DNA of 64,000 bases, from assembly GCF_000182565.1 (NCBI RefSeq), contig NW_015971539.1, positions 987,219 to 1,051,218 on the forward strand. Reading direction: 5' to 3'. The stretch is from Spizellomyces punctatus DAOM BR117. Lineage: Eukaryota > Chytridiomycota > Chytridiomycetes > Spizellomycetales > Spizellomycetaceae. The notes below the pieces were generated by a model. That model ran no database searches and had not been told where the DNA came from. It saw only the letters and a program-made list of their open reading frames with translations. Shown piece after piece: positions 23,917 through 36,343 of this stretch. The position numbers were made by a program, and so were the translations under genes. Position 1 is the stretch's first letter. Every line of letters begins with the position of its first letter.

Positions 23917-24943
23917 ATGCACACACCAGCAGCAGCAGTACCGCCTCGTGTACTGGGAGCATCGGTCTCGTATTCTGACGAGACCGAAAGGTTCATCGCC
24001 ATGCCAGCCCCGCACAAACCGTTGGCACTTCGCAGTCTCCATATGCTGGTCCCAAGGATAGATACGTCTTCCCCAAGTTGTAAAGGAATTCCGATGCAAG
24101 ACGCCCAGAACAAGAGGCCTACTATGGGTACCGGAAGGCACTCCATTTTGACTCGAAAGGACAGTCTACCACTATCTCCGTTGATTGAGCATGTTGAAAA
24201 GGGATCTAAAAGGTTGGTGTCAAGGACTTTGCTCGGCGATGATCATGAACTCATTTGTCTTTGCGGTACCCAAAAGTTTTAGCTTCCCGGGTGACGATGA
24301 TGCTGTTGCCGAGTTGATGGAGATCGTTGGCTTGCGTCGGCCAAACGCACCCTCTCCCGTCTCACACTTGGTGGAAACGCCTCTATTGAATAAGCGCAGA
24401 AACTCTTCGGTCCCTCAGCTCTTTGAAATGGAACATGGACAGGATGATAGCGGAGATACTCGCTCTCCTGTTATTGAACCTCCGAGATTATCCGAAACGC
24501 CATTCAAGCCGACTGCACGCAAGGGATACTATGACGAACCTTTGTCGCCGTGTTCCGAGTTGCGCATGACTGGTGAGTTTGTCCGTTACGGGCTTTGGTA
24601 GCTTTCATCGTTCAGTAAACTAATAATCATGCGTCCCTTATTAGATAGATCTCCGGTGTCCCGCACAAGGAATCCAATTCCTTTCAATTCCCCGTTCTTG
24701 AATCGTCGACGAATGGCTTCTCCGCTCGCGGTTTCTCCCACGATCGTGCGACGCGAACCTGGAGTCGAACTGGGTCTCTTGTCTCCATCCCCTGAACTGA
24801 GAACTCCTTTCATTTTCCGTTCTACCAATCCTGTCCCCAGTCGCTTAGCCGAATATTCCTGCAGTGTCGACGTCCAAGGTCGGCCGCGCTCCAAGTCGGT
24901 CACCGACCTGGATGGCCGTATTCGCATGGCATTCGCTTGTTGA
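23917..24943 (+). CDS. Low-complexity Ser/Pro-rich protein, unknown
   Basis: Three exons: the first ends near 24213, the second runs from about 24276 to 24571, the third from about 24645 to 24943. They join in frame (K-S-FSFPGDDDAVAE and MT-DRSPVSRTRNP). The protein is Ser/Pro/Arg-rich with many SP and TP sites (LPLSPLIE, APSPVSHLVETP, LSETPFKP, EPLSPCSE, SPLAVSPT, LLSPSPELRTP), and an FNSPFLNRRR motif. It resembles cell-cycle or signalling substrates of proline-directed kinases, but no domain is recognisable and no function is claimed. The two introns with consistent phase are the best evidence that it is a gene. Confidence 0.6.
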
Positions 24944-25123
24944 TATGTACAATTTCTTTGCTGATGATGTAGATTTAGTCTTTCTTGTTTTTCTTTCTCA
25001 CCCCACTTCTCTTGTTTACAAATTCTTGTACAAAGCGAACATCCCTTACTCTAGAGGGTCTATTTGTGAAGTAGAGTAGTTGACTGTACAATAAGCAATT
25101 ATGATTTTTCAATTAGCAGTGGT

Positions 25124-25193
25124 CAGATCTTTTTCTTGTTCTTTACATTGTTGATCTACAGATCTTTTTCTTCTTCTTTACATTGTTGATCTA
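25124..25193. repeat. 35-bp tandem duplication
   Basis: Two adjacent 35-bp copies (25124-25158 and 25159-25193) beginning CAGATCTTTTTCTT differ at one base. They lie in the convergent spacer (24944-25217) between the low-complexity gene and PMP3, and are followed by a shorter CTACATATTA repeat. Confidence 0.9.
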
Positions 25194-25217
25194 CATATTA
25201 TTTCTAGTTGCTACATA

Positions 25218-25716
25218 TTAAACCGGAGGTACGGTCCCTCTAGCGGCCGCGCGGGACGGATGCTTAAGAGTAATATAGACCGCATGCGCGGCACCTGTTA
25301 ACCAAGGATCATCAGCCACAAAAAGAAACACTAACAAAAGCACTGCTGCATAAAACACACCAGGTATGTATCCTGTATAAACATATGATGGACAAGCAAT
25401 AGTTGTTAGTTATGAACCTCGATCCTACATGGTGAATACGTACCTAAAATGGTGAGCAAAACTGCGGTTTGACGCATTAGATACAAGCTTTTAACAAAAT
25501 GTCACAATCTCATGTAATATCTTACCACTATAATGTTTTTGGATTTCATGGAGGAAAACATCTTGAATCAACAAAAAATCGTTCCAAACGATAATCGCCG
25601 TTGATATACACTCACTTTATCCAAAAATCTGCAGCGCAACCTCGTTTCAGGAAAACAGCCAACGGAGGCAAGAAGAGGGAGATCAGAATGTTGCAAAGGT
25701 CAGCGCAGGTTCCCAT
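25218..25716 (-). CDS. PMP3: PMP3/UPF0057 plasma membrane proteolipid
   Basis: Four coding exons give 91 residues: 25716-25616, 25527-25526, 25461-25444 and 25372-25218. The family signature is exact: LPPLAVFLKRGCAADFWINV, LLTILGYIPGVFYA. PMP3 proteins are two-helix peptides of the plasma membrane that affect membrane potential and salt tolerance. Here a third hydrophobic stretch and a 40-residue polar tail follow (VADDPWLTGAAHAVYITLKH), longer than the 55-residue yeast protein. The second exon is only 2 nt (TG), between a TTATAG acceptor and a GTAAGA donor; it restores INVLLTILG. The third exon is 18 nt. Total length is a multiple of three with no stop, which supports the model. Confidence 0.85.
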
Positions 25717-26126
25717 GATGTTTTGTCGTTAAGTGTTATGTCGAGTCGTCTTCTAAAGTATGATCGGAGGGGCCCCCTAACCTTGCTTCCGCTTTTATAT
25801 GCGGTGAACATCGTGCGTCATCATCGCTAGTTTCATGTTGCCACGCACGTATCGAACTCCTACACTATTAATCATTGGAACTGCCATTGCAACCACACAG
25901 TTAACGTGACTTGAGAGATGCAGTCAGTGACTATATGCATTTGATTGAGTTAATGCATTGTAACCTGATTAACAGTGTAGGAGTGGTAATGGAACGTTCC
26001 GATGATCACACAGCCATAGCCGTTGGAAATTGACGGTTGGATTGAAATTGTGGTAAATGAAGGTAAATGAAGGGTGATATAATTTCTATTTACATGTTTG
26101 CTAGCTAGTACTATAAGTAATAAACA
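25717..26126. other. PMP3 promoter region and Rrp5 3' end
   Basis: The stretch between two minus-strand genes contains a near-perfect inverted repeat listed separately. The direct repeat GGTAAATGAA occurs twice at 26051-26070. No coding signal. Confidence 0.45.
25857..25983. repeat. 17-bp inverted repeat with 93-bp spacer
   Basis: CTCCTACACTATTAATC (25857-25873) is repeated in inverse orientation at 25967-25983 with one mismatch. It lies 140-270 bp upstream of the PMP3 start codon. It may be the termini of a small non-autonomous element or a regulatory site pair; no target duplication is obvious. Confidence 0.6.
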
Positions 26127-29100
26127 CTATTCACTCTGTAAACGCTCTACATAAGCAACAGCGGCCTGCTTGACATGCTCCACAGATTCTGGAGTACCAT
26201 GCTTCTTTTCATACTCGAGGTACTTTTTAAAGAAAAACTTCATCTTCTTTGAGGAAACCTTGAGGTTGATCACACGCTCGAAGAGTCGTCTAACGAACGG
26301 AAAGATGTTCAGCGTGGCTGTCACATTGTACACCCCATCCATTGTTTCTCACCTTATGATAGCAGCATCTCCGTTGCGCATTTCCATGTCCAAATATATA
26401 GACCATAAATCGATCCGTTTGGGATAATTGCTCATGATGCCTTCAAATATCGTTCGTCCACGTTCGGGCTCGCCGTACTTGAATTCCATTTGAGCAAACT
26501 TGCAGATCGTTTTCACATCTGCGCGGTAAGGTAAGAAGAACCGTACTCCTAAAGTCAATGATCAATTGCATCTACATACGTTTTCGCTTAGGAAGACTCT
26601 GTAAGCTTCGCTGAAGAATTCGGCGGGCGTCTTCCACTTTGCCTCGTCTAAGTTGATAAAGACCGTATGACGTCCAGATCTTTGAGCTCGTGTTGAACTT
26701 CTTTGTCATAACCTGGTGCAACTGATTTGCAAGCTGTAATGGGATCACGAAGAGTGAATAAACGAGCATTCCCACATATAGTACAGGATATGGAAAGTCT
26801 GCAACTTACATCCCACTTTTCGGTACGTTCATAAATCCGAACGAGATGAATGTACACTGCCTTTGGATTATTCATCGCTACCGCCCGCTCAAAAACTTTC
26901 AACAAACTCTCCTGAGTGCCGTACGTGTTCTCCAGATTCATAAGTGCCACCCAAACGTTCATTTTCTCCTGTTCCTCTCGGAAACTGATCGTCTTCAATG
27001 CTCGCTCAGCTACTTCCCGTGCTTTCTCAATTTCGGCTAGTTGGAGCTGGAAAGCCATGAACTTGATCCACAGGAACGAGCTGTTGGGAGATCCAAGTAA
27101 CAAACGCTCAAAGTCTTCCGCTAATTCCGGTGGCTTGTCACCCTCAAGCAAGGATTGTTCCTTTTCTGCAATGCGTTCTTCTTCTTCGCGCTTCGCACGC
27201 TGTTTCGCACGGCGAGATTTCTTTTTCGCGGCTTTTTCTTCCGCGTCCTCAGCATCACTTTCGGACTCTGGCTCTTCCTCTCCTGCAGAAGCTTCTGCTC
27301 CATCCCAGTCGAATCCACCAATGTCCAAGGGAGCAGTACCGTCTTCATTATCATCGTCATCACTCTCTTCATCATCATATCCTGAATATGCCCCGTCGGC
27401 TTCATCTTCCTCATCATCCTCAGCTTCTTCGTCCTCCTCGCTATCGACATGCTCATCGTCCACGTCCATTGCGTTAGCATCTTCATCCTCCCCAACGACG
27501 TTGTCAACGTCCATTGCATCAGCCGGCTCATTGTCGTCCGTGTCCATCTCATCAAAGTAAGACGCTTTTAAACCGAGAGACAATTTTTTCTTCTCCAGGT
27601 CGACTTTGAGTACAACAGCCTTCACAGGATCTCCCACAGAGTAGAGTTTCTCAATCATATTCACCGGATTATCAGACAATTCTGACTTGTGGCATAGGCC
27701 ACTGAGGGAACTGTGAGCGAGTTGAATAAAGACACCGTATTCAGCAATCTTCTTTACAGTCCCCTTCACTTTTTGACCCTGCTCAATATTACTCCAGGTG
27801 TACATCTGCGGATTGGCGTCGGGATCCACAACACTCTGCTTCATAGACATTTCGATACGGTTTACCGCAGGGTTGACAGCGACGATCCTTCCTCGGACGA
27901 GCTGCCCTACCTTGAAAGCCGACTGCCAGTCTTTGATGAACGCGTCAGAGAGCTCGCTAATTTTTACTCTGGCAGCCAAATGGCGATTGAGAGCGACGAA
28001 CAGTCCCCCAGACCCGACACTCCGCACATATCCGCTGACCACTGTATCATTCTTGATGTGGGCGATATCTTTGACCTCTGGATCAGAGACATCCTCGGCC
28101 ACATTCTTCAGACGCGACTCCCGCAAAGACAAGTCAAGCTGATTCTTTTCTCGGGTCACACCAATCACGCAACATTGAACAATCCTTCCGGGTTGGAAAC
28201 CTGCAAGTGGCTCTTTTTGGTACGTATCGCTGAGGTCGGTCAGATGGACTCGTCCATATAGCGACGAAGACACCTGTATTGTCAACCCCTGTCCTGGTTG
28301 CAAAAGTGTAATACGGCCATGGAGCAGTTGACCGACTTTCACAGTGTCCAAAGTGATGAGAGACTCGGGAGTAGGTTCACACAAGGAAAGGTCAAGAGTA
28401 CTTTTCTCCGCATTCTTCTTCTGGACCCAACAACGCACTGCAGTCCCAGGCGGGAAATGCTTTTGAGGTTTCCGTAGAACACTGGGATCCGGATGTGTTA
28501 ACAAATGAGCTCGGCCGAGCAATGATGGGCTGATGTGGATCCAAAGAGCATCATCATCGACACTTTGCACAATACCAATATATTCAGTTCCAACCGTAAC
28601 GTTGTCGAGGGTCGATGGAGCCTTTGAGGCATCCGTGAGCTCAAAGTCAGGTACTGCCATATCAGATGGCTTCACAGTCAGCTCAACGGCCGTCTGAGAA
28701 ACAGGCTTACGGTGACTGAAGGGGAGGGTCCGATGCGTCTTGACGTCATGGAAACCGATGACTTTGCAATCAATGATTTCACCAACTTTGAAGTGTCGCA
28801 GAGGGTGCTTGGGGTCCGCAATGTCGGCAAGGTTATCGCTTACTTGCGTGCCATGTATTCTGCCTTTTAAGTTGGCACCAAGAGAAATGTTAACCTGGGT
28901 GTCCTTTATTGAAGTGATCTTCCCTTTGACTCGTGCGCCAAGGGTGTAGTCGTCAAGCCTGCGGAAATTAGGGTCAACAGAATTTTTCACCGTCCGCTGT
29001 GCATCGAGAAGATCCTTTGGCTGATCGTTCTCCGGTATCGGCACAACTAGGAACTTTTGCTTGAGAAATCCATCCATTTTGCTGTCTGGCTGAGCTTCAG

Positions 29101-32100
29101 GTAAAGCTGTAATCGTAACCTTAAGTTGCTGCCCGACTCTGAACTTGGTAAATGGTGTTCCAGGAGAATTCAGATTCTTGGCAAGGGCGAAAGCAACGGC
29201 ATTGTGGATAGCCGGCAGAGTCAAGATTCCATAGTCCTCCTTGACAATCTGAACGACCGCGTCCACTATGGTTCCTTTGTCAAATGCAGCCTTGACCTGG
29301 GATAGCGTACCGATTAAAAACAAATGAGGGGCAGACAATATACAGCGATAGATAGCATACCTTTTTGGACGTAGCCGCATCAATATTCTCCTTGTCCGTG
29401 TTGGTGTCATCTTCAGACGCGACGATGAGATCCACAATACGCCGCTCTGCATTGACATCTACAATCTTTCCGTTGACGCTAGTACCAACATTCAATATCG
29501 TTCCCTTCGGGGTGTTCGTAATCAGTCCCGACACTCCGTCCTTGAGATCTACAATAACACCGTAGGGCATCTGCTTTTTCACGGTGCCCACCACTTTTCC
29601 GCCAAGACGGAAGCGACCAGCCCAATCACGGATACTCTTGGAAGTGTCTTTCGCGGTCTTTCCAAATTGCAGGAGATCTTGCTCTCGGAACAAGGATCGT
29701 AGTAGTGCGGTCTCAAAGACCTTTGAAGCATCCGATTTTGCACAGTGCGAATGTTTGAGGCTGACTTCGACGCGACGGCTCTCGACATCCACATTCGTTA
29801 TTGCGACAAGGACAGTTTGACCGACTTTCAGGAAATCAGAAGGATTTGCCACGAATCGATCAGAGATGTTCTGCAATTGTTACCCGCACATTAAAAGATA
29901 GACAACGGTGGTTACTAAACACGAAATGAGCTTACATGAAGCTTCGCCATGCCGACTAAATCACCCAGTAACCCAACGAAACACGCCTTTTCTGTTATGT
30001 TTTTGACGTATCCAGGGACGACCATTCCTTCCTTGTAATCTTCAAAAGTAGGAACGCTGTTGTGGCGGCCAATTTCATCAACTAGCAGACCTTTCATGGA
30101 GACGACTACATGGCCCTTCTTGGTATCCTTTCCAAGGACTACCAAGTTAGATAGTGAATCTCCTTCACGTAATGTTTTGAACAGCTTGTCCGCAGTCACG
30201 GGGTGATCTGTGAGGTGCGCCTTGGTCAAGTAACCCCGAACAAGTGAAGGCTTAAGCTCAATTAAGACACCATCTGGGAGTACACTGATGATCTTCCCAC
30301 TGACAGTATCCCCAATATTGACGGCATCTAAACTGAGAGATCCTTGTGGACCTTTGCCAAGCAGCTTGATGCTTACACGCATTTTCTCATCTTCAACATC
30401 CACCGAAATGACACGACATTTCACAACTTGTCCGACTGTAAACAATTTCGACGGGTCTTCCACGAACTTTTCGCTGAGCTCAGGCAATGGGGCCAGCGCC
30501 CGCACTCCATTGTAGAAGGATACAATACATCCAAAGGTTTTCACGCTGCTGATGACACCATGGACGAGGTCCCCGACTTTCGCATCAGCATATGACAAGA
30601 TTCGAGGTAGATTGGAGCTCATCAAAGTCTTCTTGTGTGTCAAAATGACGCGCTTCTCCTTGACGTCGACTGACAAGACTTGACACTTTATGGGCGCCCC
30701 TATCTTGAACATCTTCTCTGGATTGCTGAGGTTGATGTCGGAGAGGTGATTCTTGGGGCAAAGGCCATTGATTGTGCTCGACAGCGCCACGATCATGCCC
30801 GCCGGAGTCAGCTTGACCACTTGGCCCTTCACTGTCATACCAGGTTTGATATCTGAATGCCGCATGAAACGTTGCTCCAAAATGCTTTTCTGGAAGGTGA
30901 GTTGCAGTAATCCATCGCAATAATCAAATCCAAGAACCCTTCCGCGATGCTTAGAACCAAGCTTGAATTTCTTTTCTATTTTGTCGATTGGGCTGTCTGA
31001 CAGGCGAGATATGTGTGTATATCCGAGCCCATATGTAGGGTGCTCTACTAACACACCCACTTTTGCATCGATACGTGCGATGGTCAAGTCCTCGACGATA
31101 CTGCCGACGTCGATAACGGATTGCGGAGGAAATTGATAAGGAACGCTGTCAAGGAGATGGGGTGCAAGAGTCAATGCTATCTTTTTCCTACTGGCGCTGA
31201 TGTAAAGTATTCGCGCCCGGACTTTCTGGCCCGCTTTGTAGTGCGCGTTCAGGTCTTCCTCTGGATTTCTGACGACAAATCCCGCGTGAGCCATGTTGAC
31301 TGTCCCCTCAAGGACGCCCAAGAAAGTGAGCAGTAAGCCATTGCCCAAAACCGCCTTGATTTTTGTATTGACAAGAGCGCCAGCCTTCAGCGTATCGAAC
31401 CCGGCGGCGTGACTCGCTGGGATCACGGATTTCGTTAGGCCGGCAGAATCCAAAGTGACGGAAACTACTCGACGCGTATCATCAATCTTTAAAACTCCAC
31501 CGTACACCAGCTGCCCTACTTTCAACGGCCGTCCTCCGTTCCTTTCAGATATGTAGGTATTTGCGTTCTTTCGAAGAAGAAACCCGGAAATCCCCCCAAT
31601 GCCAAATGATAAAATGTATCCATGGTCCTCCTCACTCGTGATTGTAGCTGGTAGCATGAACCCCTCTACAAGATCTCCTGTAGATAGGTTTGCATTCACC
31701 GCTTCCGGTTTCAACGATAGAGCCACACGTCTTTTTCCCGATGCTTTATCTGCTCCCTCTTCCCCGGCCCCTGTATCATGCTCGAGATCTGTGACTACAC
31801 AGGAAACAACTTGCCCGATCGAGAACAAGTCCTTAAGCTCGGGAAGGGGTGACTCATCATCTCCACTCTCTTCGTCATCGCCGACAGCCTTCTGAAGCTG
31901 AGCGGTTATTGCGTCAGAGATCTCAGTTATAGAAACATAACCGGTGAGTTGCCCTGGGAGCGACACTGCTAAATCCAGCTCGTTGATCTCCTTGACACAG
32001 CCCAATAAGCTCATTCCGACGTCAAGGCGCTTGAATGACAGAGTTTCGGCGAAGGAGGTATCGTCCGTCCGCGACTTTTTGGATCCCAATTCGCCATTGT

Positions 32101-32511
32101 TGGATTCATCCTCGGCTCTTCGTCTCTTCTTTTTCTGCTTTGGCTTTTCCTCCGTTTCGGTTTGCTTTCATACCCAGAAGGTAAGAGATTTGAACAATAC
32201 AGAGCTGCTCGAATACAACCTACCTCAAATAGAATATCCTTTCTCGCTTGATCGGTGACATCACGATATTCTAGAGGTGTAAGAGCAGAAGCTCCCCCTC
32301 GCGGAAAATATTCTTCCGTGGCAGCAACTTCGCCATGACTGTCCTTTGGAGCCTTCTGGTCTCCTACATGATTCTCGGCAGGTGCCCGCTGTTCCAACTT
32401 CTTTTTCTTACCGGAGGAACTAGCCGCCGCTGGTGTCGCTGGTGTTTGCTTTTGCGGGGTGCTGCTCGTCTTTCGCTTCTTGGTGTCTGAGGCTGATTTG
32501 ACCGGTGCCAT
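26127..32511 (-). CDS. RRP5: rRNA biogenesis protein Rrp5 (PDCD11 homologue)
   Basis: A very large gene of roughly 1,800 residues, near yeast Rrp5 (1,729). The first exon starts MAPVKSASDTKKRK, is basic, and holds the family mark YFPRGGASALTPLEYRDVT. After one intron (about 32165-32225) come serial S1 RNA-binding domains, visible as repeated VGxxVxGxV...GVLVxL...GLxxxxxLSD units from 32000 down to 27600. Exon breaks lie near 29900 and 29300. A long Glu/Asp linker (27560-27250) follows. The C terminus has HAT/TPR-type helices: ERLLLGSPNSSFLWIKFMAF, EKMNVWVALMNLENTYG and short last exons. Rrp5 is needed in the nucleolus for early cleavage of pre-rRNA to both subunits. Confidence 0.93.
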
Positions 32512-32812
32512 GATAGTCTGGGCAAGACCTTCAAATGATACGAAGGTAGCTCTTATACACCGTATCTGGCCCCGGAGATGTGTTTTTTGCTCTGGTTGTT
32601 GACTAGATAGGAGGAACTGTTGAAACTCCTTTCTAGTCAATGACCTTGAAGAGGGACTGAACGCAGTTCGTCAAAAAAATTTCAGATATCTGATTGGCTA
32701 ATACAGCGCGTTATTGGAGAGTTTCGAGGCAGCCATTTCACACACGAAGAGATTGGCTCATTTGCGAGGAGGAAGAGCAACGAGTGAGCCAACCACAAAA
32801 AGCAAAACGAAC
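32512..32812. promoter_or_regulatory. Divergent promoter region, RRP5 and HAD phosphatase
   Basis: 301 bp lie between outward-facing starts. No specific element recognised. Confidence 0.45.
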
Positions 32813-34145
32813 ATGGCAAAGGAACTGAATTCAAAAGAGGAGATTGAAGCATTCATTGATTCGATCGATACATTTCTACTGGATTGCGATGGTACTAGAG
32901 GTCTCAGTAGACGGCATGTCGTCGCCTTGCCCTCAACCTTGCTTGGCCCCGGATTTAGGTGTCATTTGGTCTGGGAATCACGTAATAGACGGTGTGCAAG
33001 AAGTTCTCGACTTGCTTCGGGCAAAGGTACATGAAATATCTGATAATTTGCACCAAGTGGTAATTATCACTGACGGCATTATGCAGGGAAAACGCCTGCT
33101 CTTCGTAACAAACAACAGCACAAAATCGCGAGCTGCATATTTAAAAAAGTTTGCGTCCCTCCATATAAACGCTTCAGTCGTAAGAAGAAAATATTTTTCA
33201 AAAATGCATATTTGGCAATATTCCTAACCTGTCCAACCTGTCTTCGTGTAAGGATGAGATTTTTGGGTCATCTTATGCTGCGGCATATTACATTGCCAAC
33301 GTTCTCAATTTCCCGAAAGACAAGAAGGTTTATGTCATTGGCATGAGCGGTATACGGGAGGAACTGGCATCGGAGGGTATTAGATATGCGGGTGCCGAGG
33401 TACGGTTGGCATTTTCGACTGTTATACAGTGGTCGATTTTTGGGTTTTAACGGCTTTGTTAGGATGACAATGAAAATCTTGCGGACATGAGTCTGATGTC
33501 GTCAATCCATCCCGATCCAGAGATTGGTGCCGTTCTACTGGGCTTCGACCTCAACATTAACTACAAAAAGCTCGCAAAAGCTTTTACATATCTTCATGCC
33601 GACGACCAGTGTCATTTCTTGGCTACGAATAGTGATCTGACTTTCCCTGCTGGAGGGACTGTTTATCCCGGTACCGGAGCCCTACTTGCTGCTTTGGCTG
33701 CTCCATTAGAACGCAAGCCTCTGGTTCTAGGTAAACCGCACCAGCCAATGCTGGATGTCATAGTGGCCAAGTATGCACGCGTCCCTAAAGTTAGTATGGA
33801 CGATGAGAATATCGCTCAATAACATATGACATGAACAGGTACCACCTTAACAAGGATAGAACATGTATGATTGGAGATAGGTGAGTTTCATGCGAGCGGC
33901 ACACAGTTTGGCATCGTTCGCTGAGTGACGCCATCCACAGACTAGATACAGATATTGAATTTGGGAAGAAGGGCGGGTTAAAGACTCTACTAGTCATGAC
34001 CGGTAAATGCACGTCATTGACTTGCGTCACACTGCAGCCATCTTCTCATAAACCTTGCGTAGGTGTAACGAATCCCGATAAATTAAAGCGATCCCCTATT
34101 CAACCAGACTGCTATATATCCAGTCTTGGATGGTTGAGGCCGTAG
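32813..34145 (+). CDS. HAD-family phosphatase (Pho13/phosphoglycolate phosphatase-like)
   Basis: About seven exons. Motif I is split by the first intron: FLLDCDG-VIWSGNHVIDG, with the nucleophile Asp and acid/base Asp. Motif II is LLFVTNNSTKSR. A cap region follows with KVYVIGMSGIREEL, GAVLLGFD and FLATNSDLTFPAGG; motif III Lys lies in LVLGKPHQPMLD. After an intron (about 33770-33838) YHLNKDRTCMIGDR-LDTDIEFGKKGG is motif IV, and LKTLLVMTG leads to the C terminus. This matches yeast Pho13 and mammalian PGP, cytosolic enzymes that clear 2-phosphoglycolate and side products of glycolysis. Pho13 was named a 4-nitrophenylphosphatase for its assay substrate. The last exon ends SSLGWLRP and stop. 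Confidence 0.92.
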
Positions 34146-34286
34146 ATAGATACATCACAGTAGATATGCGGCTTCGTATAGGACATGGATATAGTGTATT
34201 TGCACTGCAATGATTCAGGCATAGAAACATTCCGGACAGCAATTGTATTATAGACACTGAATTAAATCCCGATTGTAACATACATG

Positions 34287-36138
34287 TTATTTCTTTTTGC
34301 CTTTTCCTTTCACCTTGGCGCCTTTTTTCGCTGTGTTTGTCTATTTAAGACGCAAGAGTTAGACTTCCTGCAAAAGTAAGATGCTCGAAAAGACTCGCCT
34401 TTCTTTTTTTAAGTAAGTCCCTTCGGACTCTGTAGCCTCGGAACCAGGCCTGAATCCGTACCGCGGCATGCATCTGACGCCTTAGTTCCTTCTCTCGTTC
34501 CTACTCAATTCCACAGCGGTTAGCGCGATGGACGGATATCGCAGATGAGACTAACTATCTTGCCTTTTCTTTCTCTTCCTCAACACGCCGCTCTTCCATA
34601 ATTGCCTCATACTCCTTTCTCAACTCAGAGTGTCTTGCTGTGAGCTCGTCGAGCTGAGCTTTTTCTTCAAGATATATAGCCTAGTGGCAAAACCTGTTCA
34701 ATCAGAAATGTATTTCAAAACGTCTCGGGTGGAAGGACCTGGGTACCGTAATATCCTCAAGTTCAGTTTGTTTTTCGTCCATGTCTTGATCGTACTTGTG
34801 TATCCAGTTCTCGACTTCGGATTCAATCTTAAACTTTCGTTTGCGGAGTTGGGCTTCTTCTTCTCCATTCCGTTTGACGAGTTCTTCCAATTGTGATTTA
34901 AGATTGGTAGTTTCCTGCTTTAACGCAGTTTCCTGTAGAAATAGTTGGTCAGCATCTTTAAAGGACATGGTGGGCTAGTTGCAGCGTCCCCTACCCTATC
35001 CCGGAACTGCTGTATATCTGAGTCCTCCTTTTGCTTAGAACGAGCTTCGAGTCGCTTTGTTGTTTCCTCTGCCTGTTGTTTAATCTCACGCAGCTCCTCT
35101 GCCGAATGGGTATTCGGATGAGCGGTTATATTCGTGTGCAAGCTTTGGGCGTTTTTTGCGTACCTTTCAGTCGTCGAATGATTTCGTTTTTCTTGTTAAT
35201 ATCAGTGGTCCTCTCCTTCCTGGCTTTGTCGAGCTCTTCCCGCAGAGCTTTGACTTCATTGCTGGTCTGCAGGTGTACAATGTGAGTTCCAAATTTCAGC
35301 AATGATCACAAGAGCAAATACAATGGACCTTCTGTTCCTTCGCAATGATAATGGAAAGTTGATCTTGCTTCGCCCTCTCTTCCTCCACTGTTGTCCCTAA
35401 CCGCTCATATACCAGCATTTTCACCTCCTGCAGCAACTGCTCAAATTTAGCAACTGAAGGAAGCTTGGTGGATTTGAGGTATCGTAGTTTGCTTGTCGCC
35501 GCTGGATTCTGGAGAAAATGACGGACGAGCGACCTTGTTGCTTGGCGGATTTGCCGGGAGGTATCTTTCAACTCAGACTGAGTACGGAGGACGTAAGGTT
35601 CAATTTGCTGCATCATATTGCACATGGACTACGCTATGAAGTATACCCACCGCCACAGAGACCCTGTTCGGGCTGTCATCTTCGTTGCTTTCTAGCAGTG
35701 CATTGTACTTGTCCTCCAATTGACGAATTTCCTAAGATTATGAGCTGTAGCAACTGTCATTAAGTCGCGACAATAAATACCTCAGATCCCCATCAGCCTA
35801 CTTACTGTAATTGCTGTAAAAGTGTCTCCACTAAAGACAGTGGCCATACGGCGGTCCATAACGTCCGGTAGGAGGCCTACGAGCTGCACTTTGCGCTGAG
35901 CTTCCACCAGTACAGACATAATTCGCTGTGCTTCGACATTTGTGAGTTTGCTGGAGAAACCGGTATTATCGGTTGATGTTCCGACGGGATCTTGATTAAA
36001 GGTGCTTGGCCGAAAGGGCGTACTTTGTCGAGTCACCGAGTTGCGTCCGCTGTCCCCAGTCTCCGTTCCCAGGATTCCCCGGATCGGGGGGAGCGGGGGC
36101 TCTCTCGGAAAACTTAATGCTGGATTGATGGCAGTCAT
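34287..36138 (-). CDS. Dynein regulatory complex subunit 10 (IQCD homologue)
   Basis: About eight exons. The N terminus is Pro-rich (MTAINPALSFPREPPLPP), then VEAQRIMSVLVEAQRKVQLV and LLPDVMDRRMATVFSG match the IQCD N-terminal block. Coiled coil follows: QIRQATRSLVRHFLQNP, LPSVAKFEQLLQEVK, EEERAKQDQLSIIIAKE and NKKNEIIRRLK. The diagnostic RKFKIESEVENWIHKYDQDM then comes, with DEKQTELEDI, EEKAQLDELTARHSELRKEY, EAIMEERRVEEEKEKA, an IQ motif (AAVRIQAWFRGYRVRR) and a Lys/Gly tail. IQCD/DRC10 is part of the nexin-dynein regulatory complex that controls flagellar bending. The start is the first ATG after an upstream in-frame stop. Confidence 0.88.
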
Positions 36139-36343
36139 GCCGATTGGATTTTGTGAAGGATGCAGACCTTGCACCTTTCGAGATCGGAACAAAAAGTTCG
36201 CTTATTTGGAGACACGGCGCTTATCTCACCTTCGACCCGAAATAGCTTTAAATTGAGGGACGCGCGACTAACCGTCGGGGTTAAGATATGATCAACATAC
36301 AAGTCGATTGCAGTGAACTATTTCACCAAGATAGATTGTGACC
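36139..36343. promoter_or_regulatory. Divergent promoter region shared by two flagellar genes
   Basis: 205 bp separate the DRC10 and ODAD3 start codons. No X-box-like (RFX) palindrome was found by eye. Shared control is inference from orientation. Confidence 0.5.

Noticed and set aside
26916-27560. Long Ser-rich plus-strand frame
   Set aside because: It is the reverse complement of the Glu/Asp-rich linker of Rrp5; low-complexity sequence keeps it free of stops.
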